Assembly: GCF_000235425.2 (NCBI RefSeq)
Contig: NZ_KI912266.1
Location: 8,015,992-8,079,991, forward strand
Direction of reading: 5' to 3'
DNA from: Pseudofrankia saprophytica
GTDB lineage: Bacteria; Actinomycetota; Actinomycetes; Frankiales; Frankiaceae
Length of the DNA: 64,000 bases
Part shown: positions 55,682 to 64,000 of the stretch, one piece after another
Numbering within the stretch: the stretch's first letter is position 1
Layout: each line of letters begins with the position of its first letter
Program-made: the position numbers and the translations under genes
The notes under the pieces: model-generated
Database searches by the model: none
The model's input: only the letters and a program-made list of their open reading frames with translations
Told to the model about the DNA's origin: nothing

Positions 55682-58600
55682 TCAGGGGGCGAGGTCGTCC
55701 ATGGCGCGGTAGAGACGCTCTTCGGAGACGGGGTAGGGGGTGCGCAGCGTCTGGGCGAAGAGGCTGACGCGGAGTTCCTCGATCATCCAGCGGATGCGCA
55801 GGAGGTCCGGGCCCGGCGGGGCGCCCGGCGGGAGGAGGTCCACCGCCAGCTCGTCGTAGGCGGCGCGGACCCGGGCGATCGTGGCCAGCTTGGGCTGCTC
55901 GCTGGCCACGTCGGCGGGGAGGCGGTCCAGGCGGCGCAGGGCGCCGGTCAGGTAGCGCGTCAGGTCGTCCAGACGGTCGGCGCCGGTGGCCGTGACGAAG
56001 CCCGGGTAGACGAGCGCGGCGAGCTGGCGGCGCAGGTCGTCGAGGCTCGCGGCGAGCGCCGGGGTGAGCTTGACGGCGGTCCGGGTACCGACGCCGCCCT
56101 GGGCGGCGGCGAACGCCGAGGACAACGACCGCAGGTCCTTCACCTGGACGGGGCGGCCCGCCGCCGGGCGGCCGGCTGCCGGACCGCCCGCCGGCGAACC
56201 GCCCGCGAGTGCCTCCGTCCGCGCCTTCACGTCATGGGCGAGGACGAGGACCCGTTCGACGGACCGGACGACGGCGAGGGAGCGCTCGGGCAGTTCCGCG
56301 CGGACCGCGTCTCGTAGCCGTTCGAACCCGGCCTCGTCCCACACCGGGCCGCCCGCCTCGGCGATCAGCGCGTCGGCGGCCGCGGCGACGGCGTCGTCGA
56401 GCAGGTCGCCCACGCTCGCGTGCGGATGATGGCGCAGGGCGAGCTTCGACGCGTTCGAGAGCTGAGTGTTGATGTACCGAACCGGTGACGGCACCGACGC
56501 CAGAAGGAGCGCCCTGGTACCGACGGGATGGGCCCGGCTCTGCTCGGCCTCGGTCGCCAGCACCCGCAGCGCGACACCCCCGGAAGGCTCGGCCACCAGC
56601 GCGGGGTAGCCACGGACCACGTGACGCCCGGACCTGCGCTCGACGGTGCGCGGGATCGTGCCCAGGTCGGCCCAGCCCGTCAGGCCGGTCCGTTCCAGGC
56701 TCCCGCCGGCGGCCGACACCGCCGCCGTCAGCTTCGGCGCCAGCTGGCGCTTGAGCTCGTCGAGGTCCTTGCCCTCGGCCAGCGCCCCCGACGGTCGCTC
56801 GGCGTTCCCGTCCCGTCCGTCACGCCCGCCGCCGCGCCCATCCCGCCCGTCGCGCTGGTTCTGGCCGCCGTTCTGTTTGTGACCGTCACGCTGTTTCTGG
56901 CCGTCGCGCTGCTTCTGGCCGTCGTAGACGCGAAACGTGATCCTCAGGTGCGGTGGCAGCCGGCTCAGGTCCCAGTCCCCGCGGGAGACGGTCGTGCCGC
57001 CGCCTATCCGGTTCAGCTCGCGTTCGACGACGGCGAGCAGCGGGCCGTCGGCCGGGCCGACGCGGTCCAGCACCGCGCGCGCGTAGTTGGGTGCGGGGAC
57101 GAAGCTGCGCCGCAGCGCCTTCGGCAGCGAGCGGATCAGCTCGGTGACCAGGTCCTCACGTAGCCCGGGCACCTGCCAGTCGAAACCGTCCGGCTCGATC
57201 TGGTTGAGGATCGCGAGGGGGATATGCGCCGTGACGCCATCGGCGGCCGAGCCGGGCTCGAACTGGTAGGTCAGCGCGATCTGGTGCTCGTCCCCGGGCC
57301 GGCCGGGCCAGGAGTCCGGGAAGTCCGCGGCGCTCACGCCCGTCGCGCCCGGGTTGACGAGCATCTCCGGGGCGAGGACGAGCAGGTCGGGCGTACCCGG
57401 ACGGGTCTTCTTCCACCAGGCGTCGAAATGGCGGCCCGAGACGACGTCCGCGGGTATGCGGGCGTCGTAGAAATCGAAGATCGTCTGGTCGTCGACGACG
57501 ATGTCGCGACGGCGCGCGCGGTGTTCCAGTTCCTCGGCGTCCGCGAGCAGCCGCTGGTTCTCGGCGAAGAACGCGTGCCGCGTCTCCCAGTCGCCCTCGA
57601 CGAGGGCGTGCCGGATGAACAGCTCCCGGCAGAGCGCGGGATCGATCGCGCTGTAGTTCACCGTCCGGGCGGCCACGATCGGCACGCCGTACAACGTCAC
57701 CTTCTCGGTCGCGAGGACGGCGGCGGAGCGGCGCGACCAGTGCGGCTCGCTGTAGGAGCGGCGGACCAGGTGCCCGGCGAGCGGCTCGACCCACTCGGGC
57801 TCGATCTTCGCCGCGATCCGGCCCCACAGCCGGGACGTCTCGACCAGCTCGGCCGCGACCACCCAGCGCGGCGGCTTCTTGAACAGCGCCGAGCCCGGGA
57901 AGACGGCGAACCGGGCGCCGCGCGCCCCCAGGTAGTCCCTTTTCTCCGGGTCGAACAGGCCGACGTGCGACAGCAGACCGGTGAGCAGCGCGGCGTGTAT
58001 CTGCTGTGGGCTCGCCGGGGTGGCATTCGTCGACAGGCCCAGCGAGCGGGCCGACTGGCGCAGCTGGCTGTGGACGTCCTGCCATTCCCGCACTCGCAGG
58101 TAGCGCAGGAACTCGGTGCGACACAGCTTGCGGAACTGGTTCGACGACAGTTCCGCGGCCTTCTCCCGCAGGTAGTTCCACAGATTCAGGTAGCCGAGGA
58201 AGTCCGACGTCGGCTCGGTGAACCGGGCGTGTTTCTCCGCCGCCGCCTGCTGGGCGTCGGGCGGGCGCTCGCGCACGTCCCCGACGGCCAGCGCCGCGGC
58301 GATGACGAGCACCTCGGCGAGCGCGCCCTGCTCCTCCGCCGCGACGATCATGCGGGCCAGCCGCGGGTCGGCCGGCAGCCGGGCGAGCCGGCGTCCGAGC
58401 GGTGTCAGCCGCGGCGTGCGCTCACCGCCGCCACGTGCCTCACCGCCGCTGCCGGCGACGTCGGTGGTGGCGGCACCGACGCTGGCACCGCCTTCGGCGT
58501 CGGCGACCGGTTTCGCCGGGGCGGGCAGGCGGCGCGGCGACTCGAACGCGCCGAGCTCGTGGAGCAGCGCCAGGCCGTCGGTGACCTGACGCGGGTCGGG

Positions 58601-60265
58601 CGGGTCGAGGAACGGGAAGTCCGCGACCTCGCCGAGCCCCAACGACGACATCGACAGGATGACGGAAGCGAGATTGGTCCGCAGGATCTCCGGGTCGGTG
58701 TACTCCGGCCGGGTCTCGAAGTCGTCCTCCGAGTAGAGGCGGATGCAGATACCGGCGGACGTCCGTCCGCAGCGGCCGGACCGCTGGTTCGCCGACGCCC
58801 GCGACACCGGCTCGATCGGCAGCCGCTGCACCTTCAGCCGGTGGCTGTACCGGGAGATCCGGGCCGTGCCGGCGTCGACGACGTACTTGATTCCCGGGAC
58901 GGTCAGCGACGTCTCGGCGACGTTCGTCGCGAGCACGATCCGCCGGCCCTGATGCGACTGGAACACCCGATGTTGTTCGGCCGCGGACAGCCGTGCGTAC
59001 AGCGGCAGGATCTCCCGGGGCAGCAGCTCCCTGCTCGGCCGGCGGGCCAGCGCGTCCGCGGTGTCGCGGATCTCCCGCTCCCCGGAGAGGAAGACGAGGA
59101 CGTCGCCGGGCCCCTCGACTGACAGCTCGTCGACGGCGTCGCAGATCGCGGTGACGACGTCCCGGTCGGGATCACCATCGGGGTTTTCCGGGTCGATGAC
59201 GGGCCGGTAGCGAACCTCGACCGGGTAGGTCCGGCCGGACACCTCGATGACCGGGGCGTCGCCGAAGTGGCGGGAGAACCGCTCCGTCTCGATCGTCGCC
59301 GAGGTGATGACCACCTTCAGATCCGGCCGGCGCGGCAGGATCCGGTGCAGGTAGCCGAGGATGAAGTCGATGTTGAGGCTGCGCTCGTGCGCCTCGTCGA
59401 TGATGAGCGTGTCGTACTGGCGCAGCAGCCGGTCCGTGGTCAGCTCCGCGAGCAGGATGCCGTCGGTCATCAGCTTGACCAGCGTGTCCTCGCCGACCTG
59501 GTCGGTGAAGCGCACCTGGTAGCCGATGAGTCCGCCCAGTCCCTGCGCGCCCGTCTCCTCGGCGATCCGGTCCGCGACGGTGCGGGCGGCCAGCCGGCGC
59601 GGCTGGGTGTGCCCGATCAGCCCGGTGACGCCCCGGCCGAGCTCCAGGCAGATCTTTGGGATCTGCGTCGTCTTGCCCGAGCCGGTCTCGCCGGCCACGA
59701 TGACGACCTGGTTGTCGCGGATGGCCGCGAGGATCTCGTCCTTACGCTGGCTGACCGGCAGTTCGTCCGGGTACTTCAGCGCCGGCACGGCGTCGCGGCG
59801 CAACGCGACGCGAATCTCCGCCGTCTCGACCTCGTCGGTGATCTCGACGATCGCGCGGGCCCGCGCCGCGGCGTCCGGATCGTGGCGGACGCCGTCGAGG
59901 CGGCGCGCCAGCCGGTGCCCGTCGCGCAGCATCAGCGCGGGCAGCCGCGCGGACAGCCCGGCAAGCTCCGCCCGCTCGGCCGCCCCGAGGTCGACGGGCC
60001 GGCCGCCGTCGCGTTGCTTCCCCACCGGGTTCCCCACCGGCCCGCGTCCCGACGCTCCGCCGCCGGCACGGCCGCCGCCGGACCCGTCACCGCCTGGGCG
60101 GCCCGACGTTCCCGGCCTGCGGCGCCGGCCAGGTCGGCCAGCCCGCTCGGCCCCGGCGCGGCCGCCGGTCATGGGGTCGGCCGACCGGTCCACCGGGGTG
60201 GCGGCGGGGTCGGCGGACCCGCCGGTCGGCGATTCGACCGGCTGCTGAGCGTGCGGCAACGTCAC
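55682..60265 (-). CDS. hrpA: ATP-dependent RNA helicase HrpA
   Basis: 1527 aa from GTG at 60265. A disordered Gly/Arg-rich extension of about 95 residues precedes the DEAH helicase core: Walker A AGETGSGKTTQIPK (191-204), TQPRRLAARTVADRIA, DEAHERSLNIDF (motif II), SATIETERFSRHF (motif III) and QRSGRCGRTSAG (motif VI). The HA2, OB-fold and long DUF3418 regions of HrpA follow (SNQFRKLCRTEFLRYLRVREW, DLPLA-type sections, to RIRWMIEELRVSLFAQTLRTPYPVSE). Enterobacterial HrpA is about 1300 residues, so this is long, partly because of a repeat insertion near residue 1130. HrpA rescues stalled ribosomes and processes mRNA. Confidence 0.95.
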   Translation of the reverse strand: MTLPHAQQPVESPTGGSADPAATPVDRSADPMTGGRAGAERAGRPGRRRRPGTSGRPGGDGSGGGRAGGGASGRGPVGNPVGKQRDGGRPVDLGAAERAELAGLSARLPALMLRDGHRLARRLDGVRHDPDAAARARAIVEITDEVETAEIRVALRRDAVPALKYPDELPVSQRKDEILAAIRDNQVVIVAGETGSGKTTQIPKICLELGRGVTGLIGHTQPRRLAARTVADRIAEETGAQGLGGLIGYQVRFTDQVGEDTLVKLMTDGILLAELTTDRLLRQYDTLIIDEAHERSLNIDFILGYLHRILPRRPDLKVVITSATIETERFSRHFGDAPVIEVSGRTYPVEVRYRPVIDPENPDGDPDRDVVTAICDAVDELSVEGPGDVLVFLSGEREIRDTADALARRPSRELLPREILPLYARLSAAEQHRVFQSHQGRRIVLATNVAETSLTVPGIKYVVDAGTARISRYSHRLKVQRLPIEPVSRASANQRSGRCGRTSAGICIRLYSEDDFETRPEYTDPEILRTNLASVILSMSSLGLGEVADFPFLDPPDPRQVTDGLALLHELGAFESPRRLPAPAKPVADAEGGASVGAATTDVAGSGGEARGGGERTPRLTPLGRRLARLPADPRLARMIVAAEEQGALAEVLVIAAALAVGDVRERPPDAQQAAAEKHARFTEPTSDFLGYLNLWNYLREKAAELSSNQFRKLCRTEFLRYLRVREWQDVHSQLRQSARSLGLSTNATPASPQQIHAALLTGLLSHVGLFDPEKRDYLGARGARFAVFPGSALFKKPPRWVVAAELVETSRLWGRIAAKIEPEWVEPLAGHLVRRSYSEPHWSRRSAAVLATEKVTLYGVPIVAARTVNYSAIDPALCRELFIRHALVEGDWETRHAFFAENQRLLADAEELEHRARRRDIVVDDQTIFDFYDARIPADVVSGRHFDAWWKKTRPGTPDLLVLAPEMLVNPGATGVSAADFPDSWPGRPGDEHQIALTYQFEPGSAADGVTAHIPLAILNQIEPDGFDWQVPGLREDLVTELIRSLPKALRRSFVPAPNYARAVLDRVGPADGPLLAVVERELNRIGGGTTVSRGDWDLSRLPPHLRITFRVYDGQKQRDGQKQRDGHKQNGGQNQRDGRDGRGGGRDGRDGNAERPSGALAEGKDLDELKRQLAPKLTAAVSAAGGSLERTGLTGWADLGTIPRTVERRSGRHVVRGYPALVAEPSGGVALRVLATEAEQSRAHPVGTRALLLASVPSPVRYINTQLSNASKLALRHHPHASVGDLLDDAVAAAADALIAEAGGPVWDEAGFERLRDAVRAELPERSLAVVRSVERVLVLAHDVKARTEALAGGSPAGGPAAGRPAAGRPVQVKDLRSLSSAFAAAQGGVGTRTAVKLTPALAASLDDLRRQLAALVYPGFVTATGADRLDDLTRYLTGALRRLDRLPADVASEQPKLATIARVRAAYDELAVDLLPPGAPPGPDLLRIRWMIEELRVSLFAQTLRTPYPVSEERLYRAMDDLAP
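56806..56925. repeat. Low-complexity repeat in hrpA
   Basis: The minus strand encodes a DGQKQR-type hexapeptide repeat (DGQKQRDGQKQRDGHKQ) and then RDGRDGRGGG. The matching 18-bp DNA units are imperfect tandem copies in frame, so length changes would preserve the reading frame. Confidence 0.7.
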
Positions 60266-60534
60266 GGTACGAGCAGAATCCAGGTTCCCGAGCAGGGGCT
60301 TACGGCGACAAACGACAGTCTCACAGCCCTGGCTACGCCAAGGCGGTCACGGCGGGCGACCCACGACGCATCACGCGACGCCCCCGCCCCGCGTCCCCGC
60401 AGGTCAGACACATGCGCCCACCATGAATATTCCCGTGGCCCCGCCACCGCAAGCCAATATCGGGCTCGTCGAGCCGTGGCCACGGCCTGACGAGCCGTGG
60501 CCACGGAGGCCGGCGGCCAGCAGCCAGCGGCCGG

Positions 60535-62049
60535 TCAGCCGACGCCGGAGGTGGCCGGCTCCGGCGTCTTCCCGCTGGCCGGCACCGGCTGGGCCGGGGT
60601 GCTGGCCGGGCCGGGCACCGGGGCCGCCGCCCCGTTCCCCCGCCAGGACGGCCGGGCGTCGGGGTCCGGCGGCAGTGACGGCGAGAACTCCTCGCCGAGG
60701 CGGCTGATCGCGGTCCTGGCGAAGATCTGCTGGTGCGTCACGGTGCGCTCCGAGCGGCCTCGGCCGACGAAGCTGACGGCCCAGTGCAGCAGCGTCGTCA
60801 CCCGGTGCTTGAAGCCGATGATGTAGACGAGGTGCACGGCCAGCCACATCAGCCACGCCACGAAGCCGGTGAGCTTCAGCCTGCCGATGCTGGCGACGGC
60901 GCTGAACCGCGAGATCGTCGCCATGCTGCCCTTGTCGTGGTACTTGAAGAGCCGGCCGGACTCGCGGCCCTCGATCCGGGCGCGGATGTCCCGGGCGGCG
61001 TGCCGGCCACCCTGGATGGCGACCTGCGCCACTCCCGGAAGCTGGTTCAGCGAGATCATGTCGCCGACGACGTACACCTCCGGATGGCCGGGCAGGGTCA
61101 GGTCCGGCTCCACCTGGACCCGGCCGGCCCGGTCAAGCCCCGCGCCGCTCTGCTGGGCGAGCTGCCTGCCCAGCGGGCTCGCCTGCACTCCGGCCGCCCA
61201 TACCTTGCAGACCGACTCGATGCGCCGCCTGGTGCCGTCCGCGTTCTTGACCTCGATGCCGGTCGCGTCGACGTCGGTCACCATCGCGCCCAGCTGAACC
61301 TCGACGCCCAGCTTCTCCAGCCGCTGGACGGCATAGGCGCCGAGCTTGTCGCCGAACGCGGGAAGTACGACCGGAGCCGCGTCGAGCAGGACAATCCGCG
61401 CCTTGCGCGGGTCGATGCTCCGAAAATCGCGGCGCAGAGTCCGGTGCGCGAGCTCGGCGATCTGGCCGGCCATCTCCACACCGGTCGGGCCGGCGCCGAC
61501 AACGACGAAAGTAAGCAGCCGCTCAATGTCCGCCTCGTCGGTGGACGCCTCCGCCAACTCGAACATGCCGAGAATCCGGCCGCGAAGCTCGAGGGCGTCG
61601 TCGATGCTCTTCATTCCGGGCGCGTGCTCGGCAAACTGGTCGTTGCCGAAATATGACTGCCCGGCGCCGGCGGCGACGATCAGGCTGTCGTAGTGGTGCA
61701 GGGTGGTGCGGCCGACGAGCTCCGAGGTGACGGTCCTCGCGTCAAGGTCGATGTTGGTGACCTCGCCGAGCACGACCCGGGCGTTGCGCTGACGGCGCAG
61801 CACCTCGCGGGTCGACGGGGCGATCTCTCCCTCGGAGAGGATCCCGGTCGCCACCTGGTAGAGCAGCGGCTGGAACAGGTGGTGGGACGTCCTCGCGACG
61901 ATCGTGACGTCGGCCCAGGCGCTGCGAAGCGCCTGGGTGGCGAACAGTCCGCCGAACCCGGAACCGATGACCAGGACGCGGTGCCGGTAGACACCGCCCT
62001 CGGTCGCGCCGACCTCGGTGTCACTGGTGGCCATGGTGTTCGCGGTCAC
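60535..62049 (-). CDS. ndh: Type II NADH:quinone dehydrogenase
   Basis: 504 aa from GTG at 62049, chosen because GGAGAGG lies just before it; ATG at 62034 is an alternative. Two dinucleotide-binding folds: VLVIGSGFGGLFATQAL (FAD) and FVVVGAGPTGVEMAGQIAEL (NADH). EVYVVGDMISLNQLPGVAQVAIQGGRHAARDI covers the FAD/quinone-site region with the AxQxG motif. A C-terminal membrane-binding part LTGFVAWLMWLAVHLVYIIGF is typical of actinobacterial Ndh. It oxidises NADH and reduces menaquinone without pumping protons. The Pro/Ala-rich tail of about 40 residues is variable. Confidence 0.94.
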   Translation of the reverse strand: MTANTMATSDTEVGATEGGVYRHRVLVIGSGFGGLFATQALRSAWADVTIVARTSHHLFQPLLYQVATGILSEGEIAPSTREVLRRQRNARVVLGEVTNIDLDARTVTSELVGRTTLHHYDSLIVAAGAGQSYFGNDQFAEHAPGMKSIDDALELRGRILGMFELAEASTDEADIERLLTFVVVGAGPTGVEMAGQIAELAHRTLRRDFRSIDPRKARIVLLDAAPVVLPAFGDKLGAYAVQRLEKLGVEVQLGAMVTDVDATGIEVKNADGTRRRIESVCKVWAAGVQASPLGRQLAQQSGAGLDRAGRVQVEPDLTLPGHPEVYVVGDMISLNQLPGVAQVAIQGGRHAARDIRARIEGRESGRLFKYHDKGSMATISRFSAVASIGRLKLTGFVAWLMWLAVHLVYIIGFKHRVTTLLHWAVSFVGRGRSERTVTHQQIFARTAISRLGEEFSPSLPPDPDARPSWRGNGAAAPVPGPASTPAQPVPASGKTPEPATSGVG

Positions 62050-62528
62050 AATTCCTCTCCACTCATCCCTTAGGCGAGCGCGGTTTCCGCCGTTCCGCTC
62101 GACCATCTCACAGGAACGCCGGAGAGTGGCCGCCGCACCAGGGTGAGCTTCAACCCGTAAGTAGCGCACCTTCACCCGGATGGCTGTAGCAGAAATCACA
62201 CCCGCCAGAATGTCGGCCGTATCGCGCCGTCTTACGAGCCTGGTCACCTCTCTCGACCCACCGCCCGCCGTACGCGCTCATCGCCGCGGGAACACGTCGC
62301 AATTGCCTCTATTCCAAGCACATCCGGGCAGCATCTATTCCGTTCCGGCGCTGGCCGACTCCCGCGATGGCCGACCCGGTGGCCAGGGCATCGGGTCGGC
62401 CATAGCCGACCGCCGGCCAGCGCCACCAACATGGCGGCGCGGACCGGCGGCACGGACCCGGTGGCGTAGATCGGTGGCGTGCACCGGTGATACGGACCGG
62501 TGGCACGGATCGTGACCGGGTACCGGCG
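62050..62528. other. Region between ndh and the peroxiredoxin gene
   Basis: 479 bases, upstream of ndh and downstream of the peroxiredoxin gene. It holds a nested hairpin at 62347-62424 and, near 62430-62510, several CGGTGGC-type repeats. Open frames are short and unsupported. The ndh promoter should lie between about 62060 and 62200, but I cannot point to clear boxes. Confidence 0.45.
62347..62424 (-). terminator. Nested hairpin downstream of the peroxiredoxin gene
   Basis: ATGGCCGACCC (62367-62377) pairs perfectly with GGGTCGGCCAT (62393-62403), inside a second pair GGCGCTGGC (62347-62355) / GCCAGCGCC (62416-62424). Confidence 0.7.
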
Positions 62529-63188
62529 TCAGGCGCCCGGCTGCGGAACGATGCGCAGGTAGGGCTTCGGCGCCTCCCAGGTACCGAAGAGCTCCTTGGC
62601 CTGGTCGTTGTTGACCGAACCGGCGATGACGACGTTCTCGCCCTGCTTCCAGTTCACCGGCGTGGCCACCTTGTGCTTCGCCGTGAGCTGCAGCGAGTCG
62701 ATCACCCGCAGGACCTCGTCGAAGTTGCGGCCGGTCGTCATCGGGTACACCAGGATGAGCTTGATCTTCTTGTCCGGGCCGATGACGAACACGTTGCGGA
62801 CAGTCTGGTTGTCCATGGCCGTGCGCTGGGCCGGGTCGCCGCTGGCGTCGGCGGGCAGCATTCCGTACGCCTTGGAGATCGAGTAGTCGGCATCCCCGAT
62901 CAGCGGGTAGTTGGGCGCGGTGCCCTGCGTCTCCTCGATGTCCTTGGCCCAGCCCTCGTGCAGCTCGACCGGGTCCACCGAAAGGCCGATGATCTTCACG
63001 CCGCGCTTGTCGAACTCGGGCTTGATCGAGGCGACGTAGCCGAGCTCGGTCGTGCAGATCGGCGTGAAGTTCTTGGGGTGCGAGAAGAGCACCGCCCACG
63101 AGTCTCCGATCCACTCGTGGAAGGAGATCGGCCCTTCGGTGGTCGCGGCCACGAAGTCAGGAGCGGTTGCGCCGATCGTCAGAGTCAT
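62529..63188 (-). CDS. 1-Cys peroxiredoxin (Prx6 type)
   Basis: 219 aa from ATG at 63188 with GGAGA upstream; a longer open frame lacks support. The active site HPKNFTPICTTELG gives P38, T42 and peroxidatic C45 (PxxxTxxC); no resolving cysteine is apparent. NKKIKL-like and PMTTGRNFDEVLRVIDSLQLT, with the C-terminal arm (TPVNWKQGENVVI, YLRIVPQPG), define the Prx6/AhpC-TSA C-terminal type. It reduces peroxides in the cytoplasm, with an external thiol such as mycothiol as likely reductant. It stands alone. Confidence 0.94.
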   Translation of the reverse strand: MTLTIGATAPDFVAATTEGPISFHEWIGDSWAVLFSHPKNFTPICTTELGYVASIKPEFDKRGVKIIGLSVDPVELHEGWAKDIEETQGTAPNYPLIGDADYSISKAYGMLPADASGDPAQRTAMDNQTVRNVFVIGPDKKIKLILVYPMTTGRNFDEVLRVIDSLQLTAKHKVATPVNWKQGENVVIAGSVNNDQAKELFGTWEAPKPYLRIVPQPGA

Positions 63189-63338
63189 CGATGTCTCCGT
63201 CGTGTTCCGGCGCGCGCCGCGCCGGGTTCCGTTGAGGTCAGTGGCGACTCTACGGATGCCAGGTGGCATCGACGGCTCCTTGCGACGTCCCAGCCGCCCA
63301 CCGCCCTGATCGACCAACCAGACAGGGCCGCCGCCGGG

Positions 63339-64000
63339 TCAGGCCGCGGCCAGCTCCACGGTGGCGAACGAGTCGACGCGTGGGTATCCGGCGAGCGCGT
63401 CCGCGTAGGGCTCCCCGGCGCGGGCGACGCCGAGCGCGGCCCAGCCCGCGGCCATGGCCGCGTCCAACTCGCCGGGACGGTCGGTCAGGAACAGCAGCCG
63501 GCCCGGCTCGACGCCGAGGGCCGCCGCGATCCGCGCGTATGAGGCGGCGTCGCCCTTCGCCCCCGCGTTGTCGAGGTCGAAGTACGCCGACAGCAGCGGA
63601 CCCAGGTCGTCCGGCTCCTCCCGGCCCGTCGTCGTCGTGACGCGGCTGAACCAGGCCCGCTGCGCGATGACCGAGCCCGAGGAGTAGACGGCAAGCCGGA
63701 TCCCGGTGGCGTGCCAGCGCCGCAGCGCCGGCGCGACGTCCGGGAACAGCACCCCGGCCAGCTCGCCGGCGGCGAACCCGGCCGCCCAGATCTGCCCCTG
63801 CAACGCCTTCAGCGGGGCGACCTTCGCGTCCCGCGCGAGCCAGTCGTCCAGCGCCGCGAGGACCCGCCCGGGGCCGGCACCGGGCTCCCCGAGCAGGTCC
63901 CGCGCCTGCGCGACGGCGCGGCGCACCTCGGGGTCGTCCGCCCGCTCGGCGAGCCAGCTCGCCATCCGGGCCCTGGCATACGGGTACAGGGTGCCGACGA
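63339..64000 (-). CDS. mtnC: Acireductone synthase (enolase-phosphatase), 5' part outside window
   Basis: About 220 C-terminal residues; the frame is open through the window edge (upstream residues read VGTLYPYARARM), so the start is missing. HAD-fold motifs present: LAVYSSGSVIAQRAWF (motif II SSGS), the motif III lysine probably in the following GAKGDAASYARIA, and LFLTDRPGELDAAMAAGW (motif IV, normally FLSDxxxELDAA; here T replaces S). These are the signatures of MtnC, which converts diketo-methylthiopentyl phosphate to acireductone in methionine salvage. The motif I nucleophile DxxGT would lie beyond 64000. A related HAD is the alternative. Confidence 0.85.
   Translation of the reverse strand, partial: VGTLYPYARARMASWLAERADDPEVRRAVAQARDLLGEPGAGPGRVLAALDDWLARDAKVAPLKALQGQIWAAGFAAGELAGVLFPDVAPALRRWHATGIRLAVYSSGSVIAQRAWFSRVTTTTGREEPDDLGPLLSAYFDLDNAGAKGDAASYARIAAALGVEPGRLLFLTDRPGELDAAMAAGWAALGVARAGEPYADALAGYPRVDSFATVELAAA

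Overview
The window looks like a chromosomal segment of a very GC-rich actinomycete. Codons end in G or C nearly everywhere, GTG starts are frequent, and the gene types are actinobacterial: Ser/Thr kinases with beta-propellers, an FHA-ABC exporter of the Rv1747 type, mycothiol-dependent DinB-fold enzymes, LmeA/DUF2993, many TetR regulators with DHA2 exporters, and GabD2. The overall style suggests a Frankia-like actinomycete, but no marker gene here fixes the genus. I see no rRNA, tRNA or CRISPR array.

Left end (1 to about 6.25 kb): the right-hand part of an integrative element. It carries an AT-richer 1195-codon STAND NTPase with an N-terminal Cap4/DUF4297-like nuclease region (an Avs-type anti-phage candidate), then an excisionase-like HTH gene coupled by ATGA to a tyrosine recombinase. 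About 75 bp past the integrase stop lies the last 26-28 codons of an acyl-CoA dehydrogenase gene, which marks the attachment site; the other end of the element is outside the window.

6.6-31 kb: accessory and metabolic genes. In order: a TetR/DHA2 exporter/VOC cassette with a nested operator; DinB-fold mycothiol enzymes; a WD40 receptor kinase; an alcohol dehydrogenase, a truncated SDR and a DHA2-like exporter; a TetR regulator with a small membrane protein; a RlaP-like nucleotidyltransferase; a GNAT; an ArsR/DUF5937 regulator; an M20 amidohydrolase preceded by a 7-bp tandem repeat; a second receptor kinase with a TolB-like propeller; a cupin-P450 operon; and the FHA-ABC exporter.

31-50 kb: an LmeA-like envelope protein, an atypical SDR, a 52-aa membrane protein, a divergent pair (alkyl-DHAP-synthase-like flavoprotein and GlpD), a double-module histidine-kinase-like membrane protein, an SMP-30 lactonase, a ChrA chromate transporter, TetR plus a DapB-fold oxidoreductase, a 1.4-kb structured leader region, and the pntAa-pntAb-pntB transhydrogenase operon.

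50-64 kb: a small membrane protein, a TetR/DHA2/SGNH-hydrolase cassette, GabD2, the long helicase HrpA, type II NADH dehydrogenase, 1-Cys peroxiredoxin, and an acireductone synthase (MtnC) cut by the window end. Several genes handle redox carriers: Pnt (NADH to NADPH), Ndh and GlpD (electrons to quinone) and the peroxiredoxin. Many convergent gene pairs are separated by strong inverted-repeat terminators.
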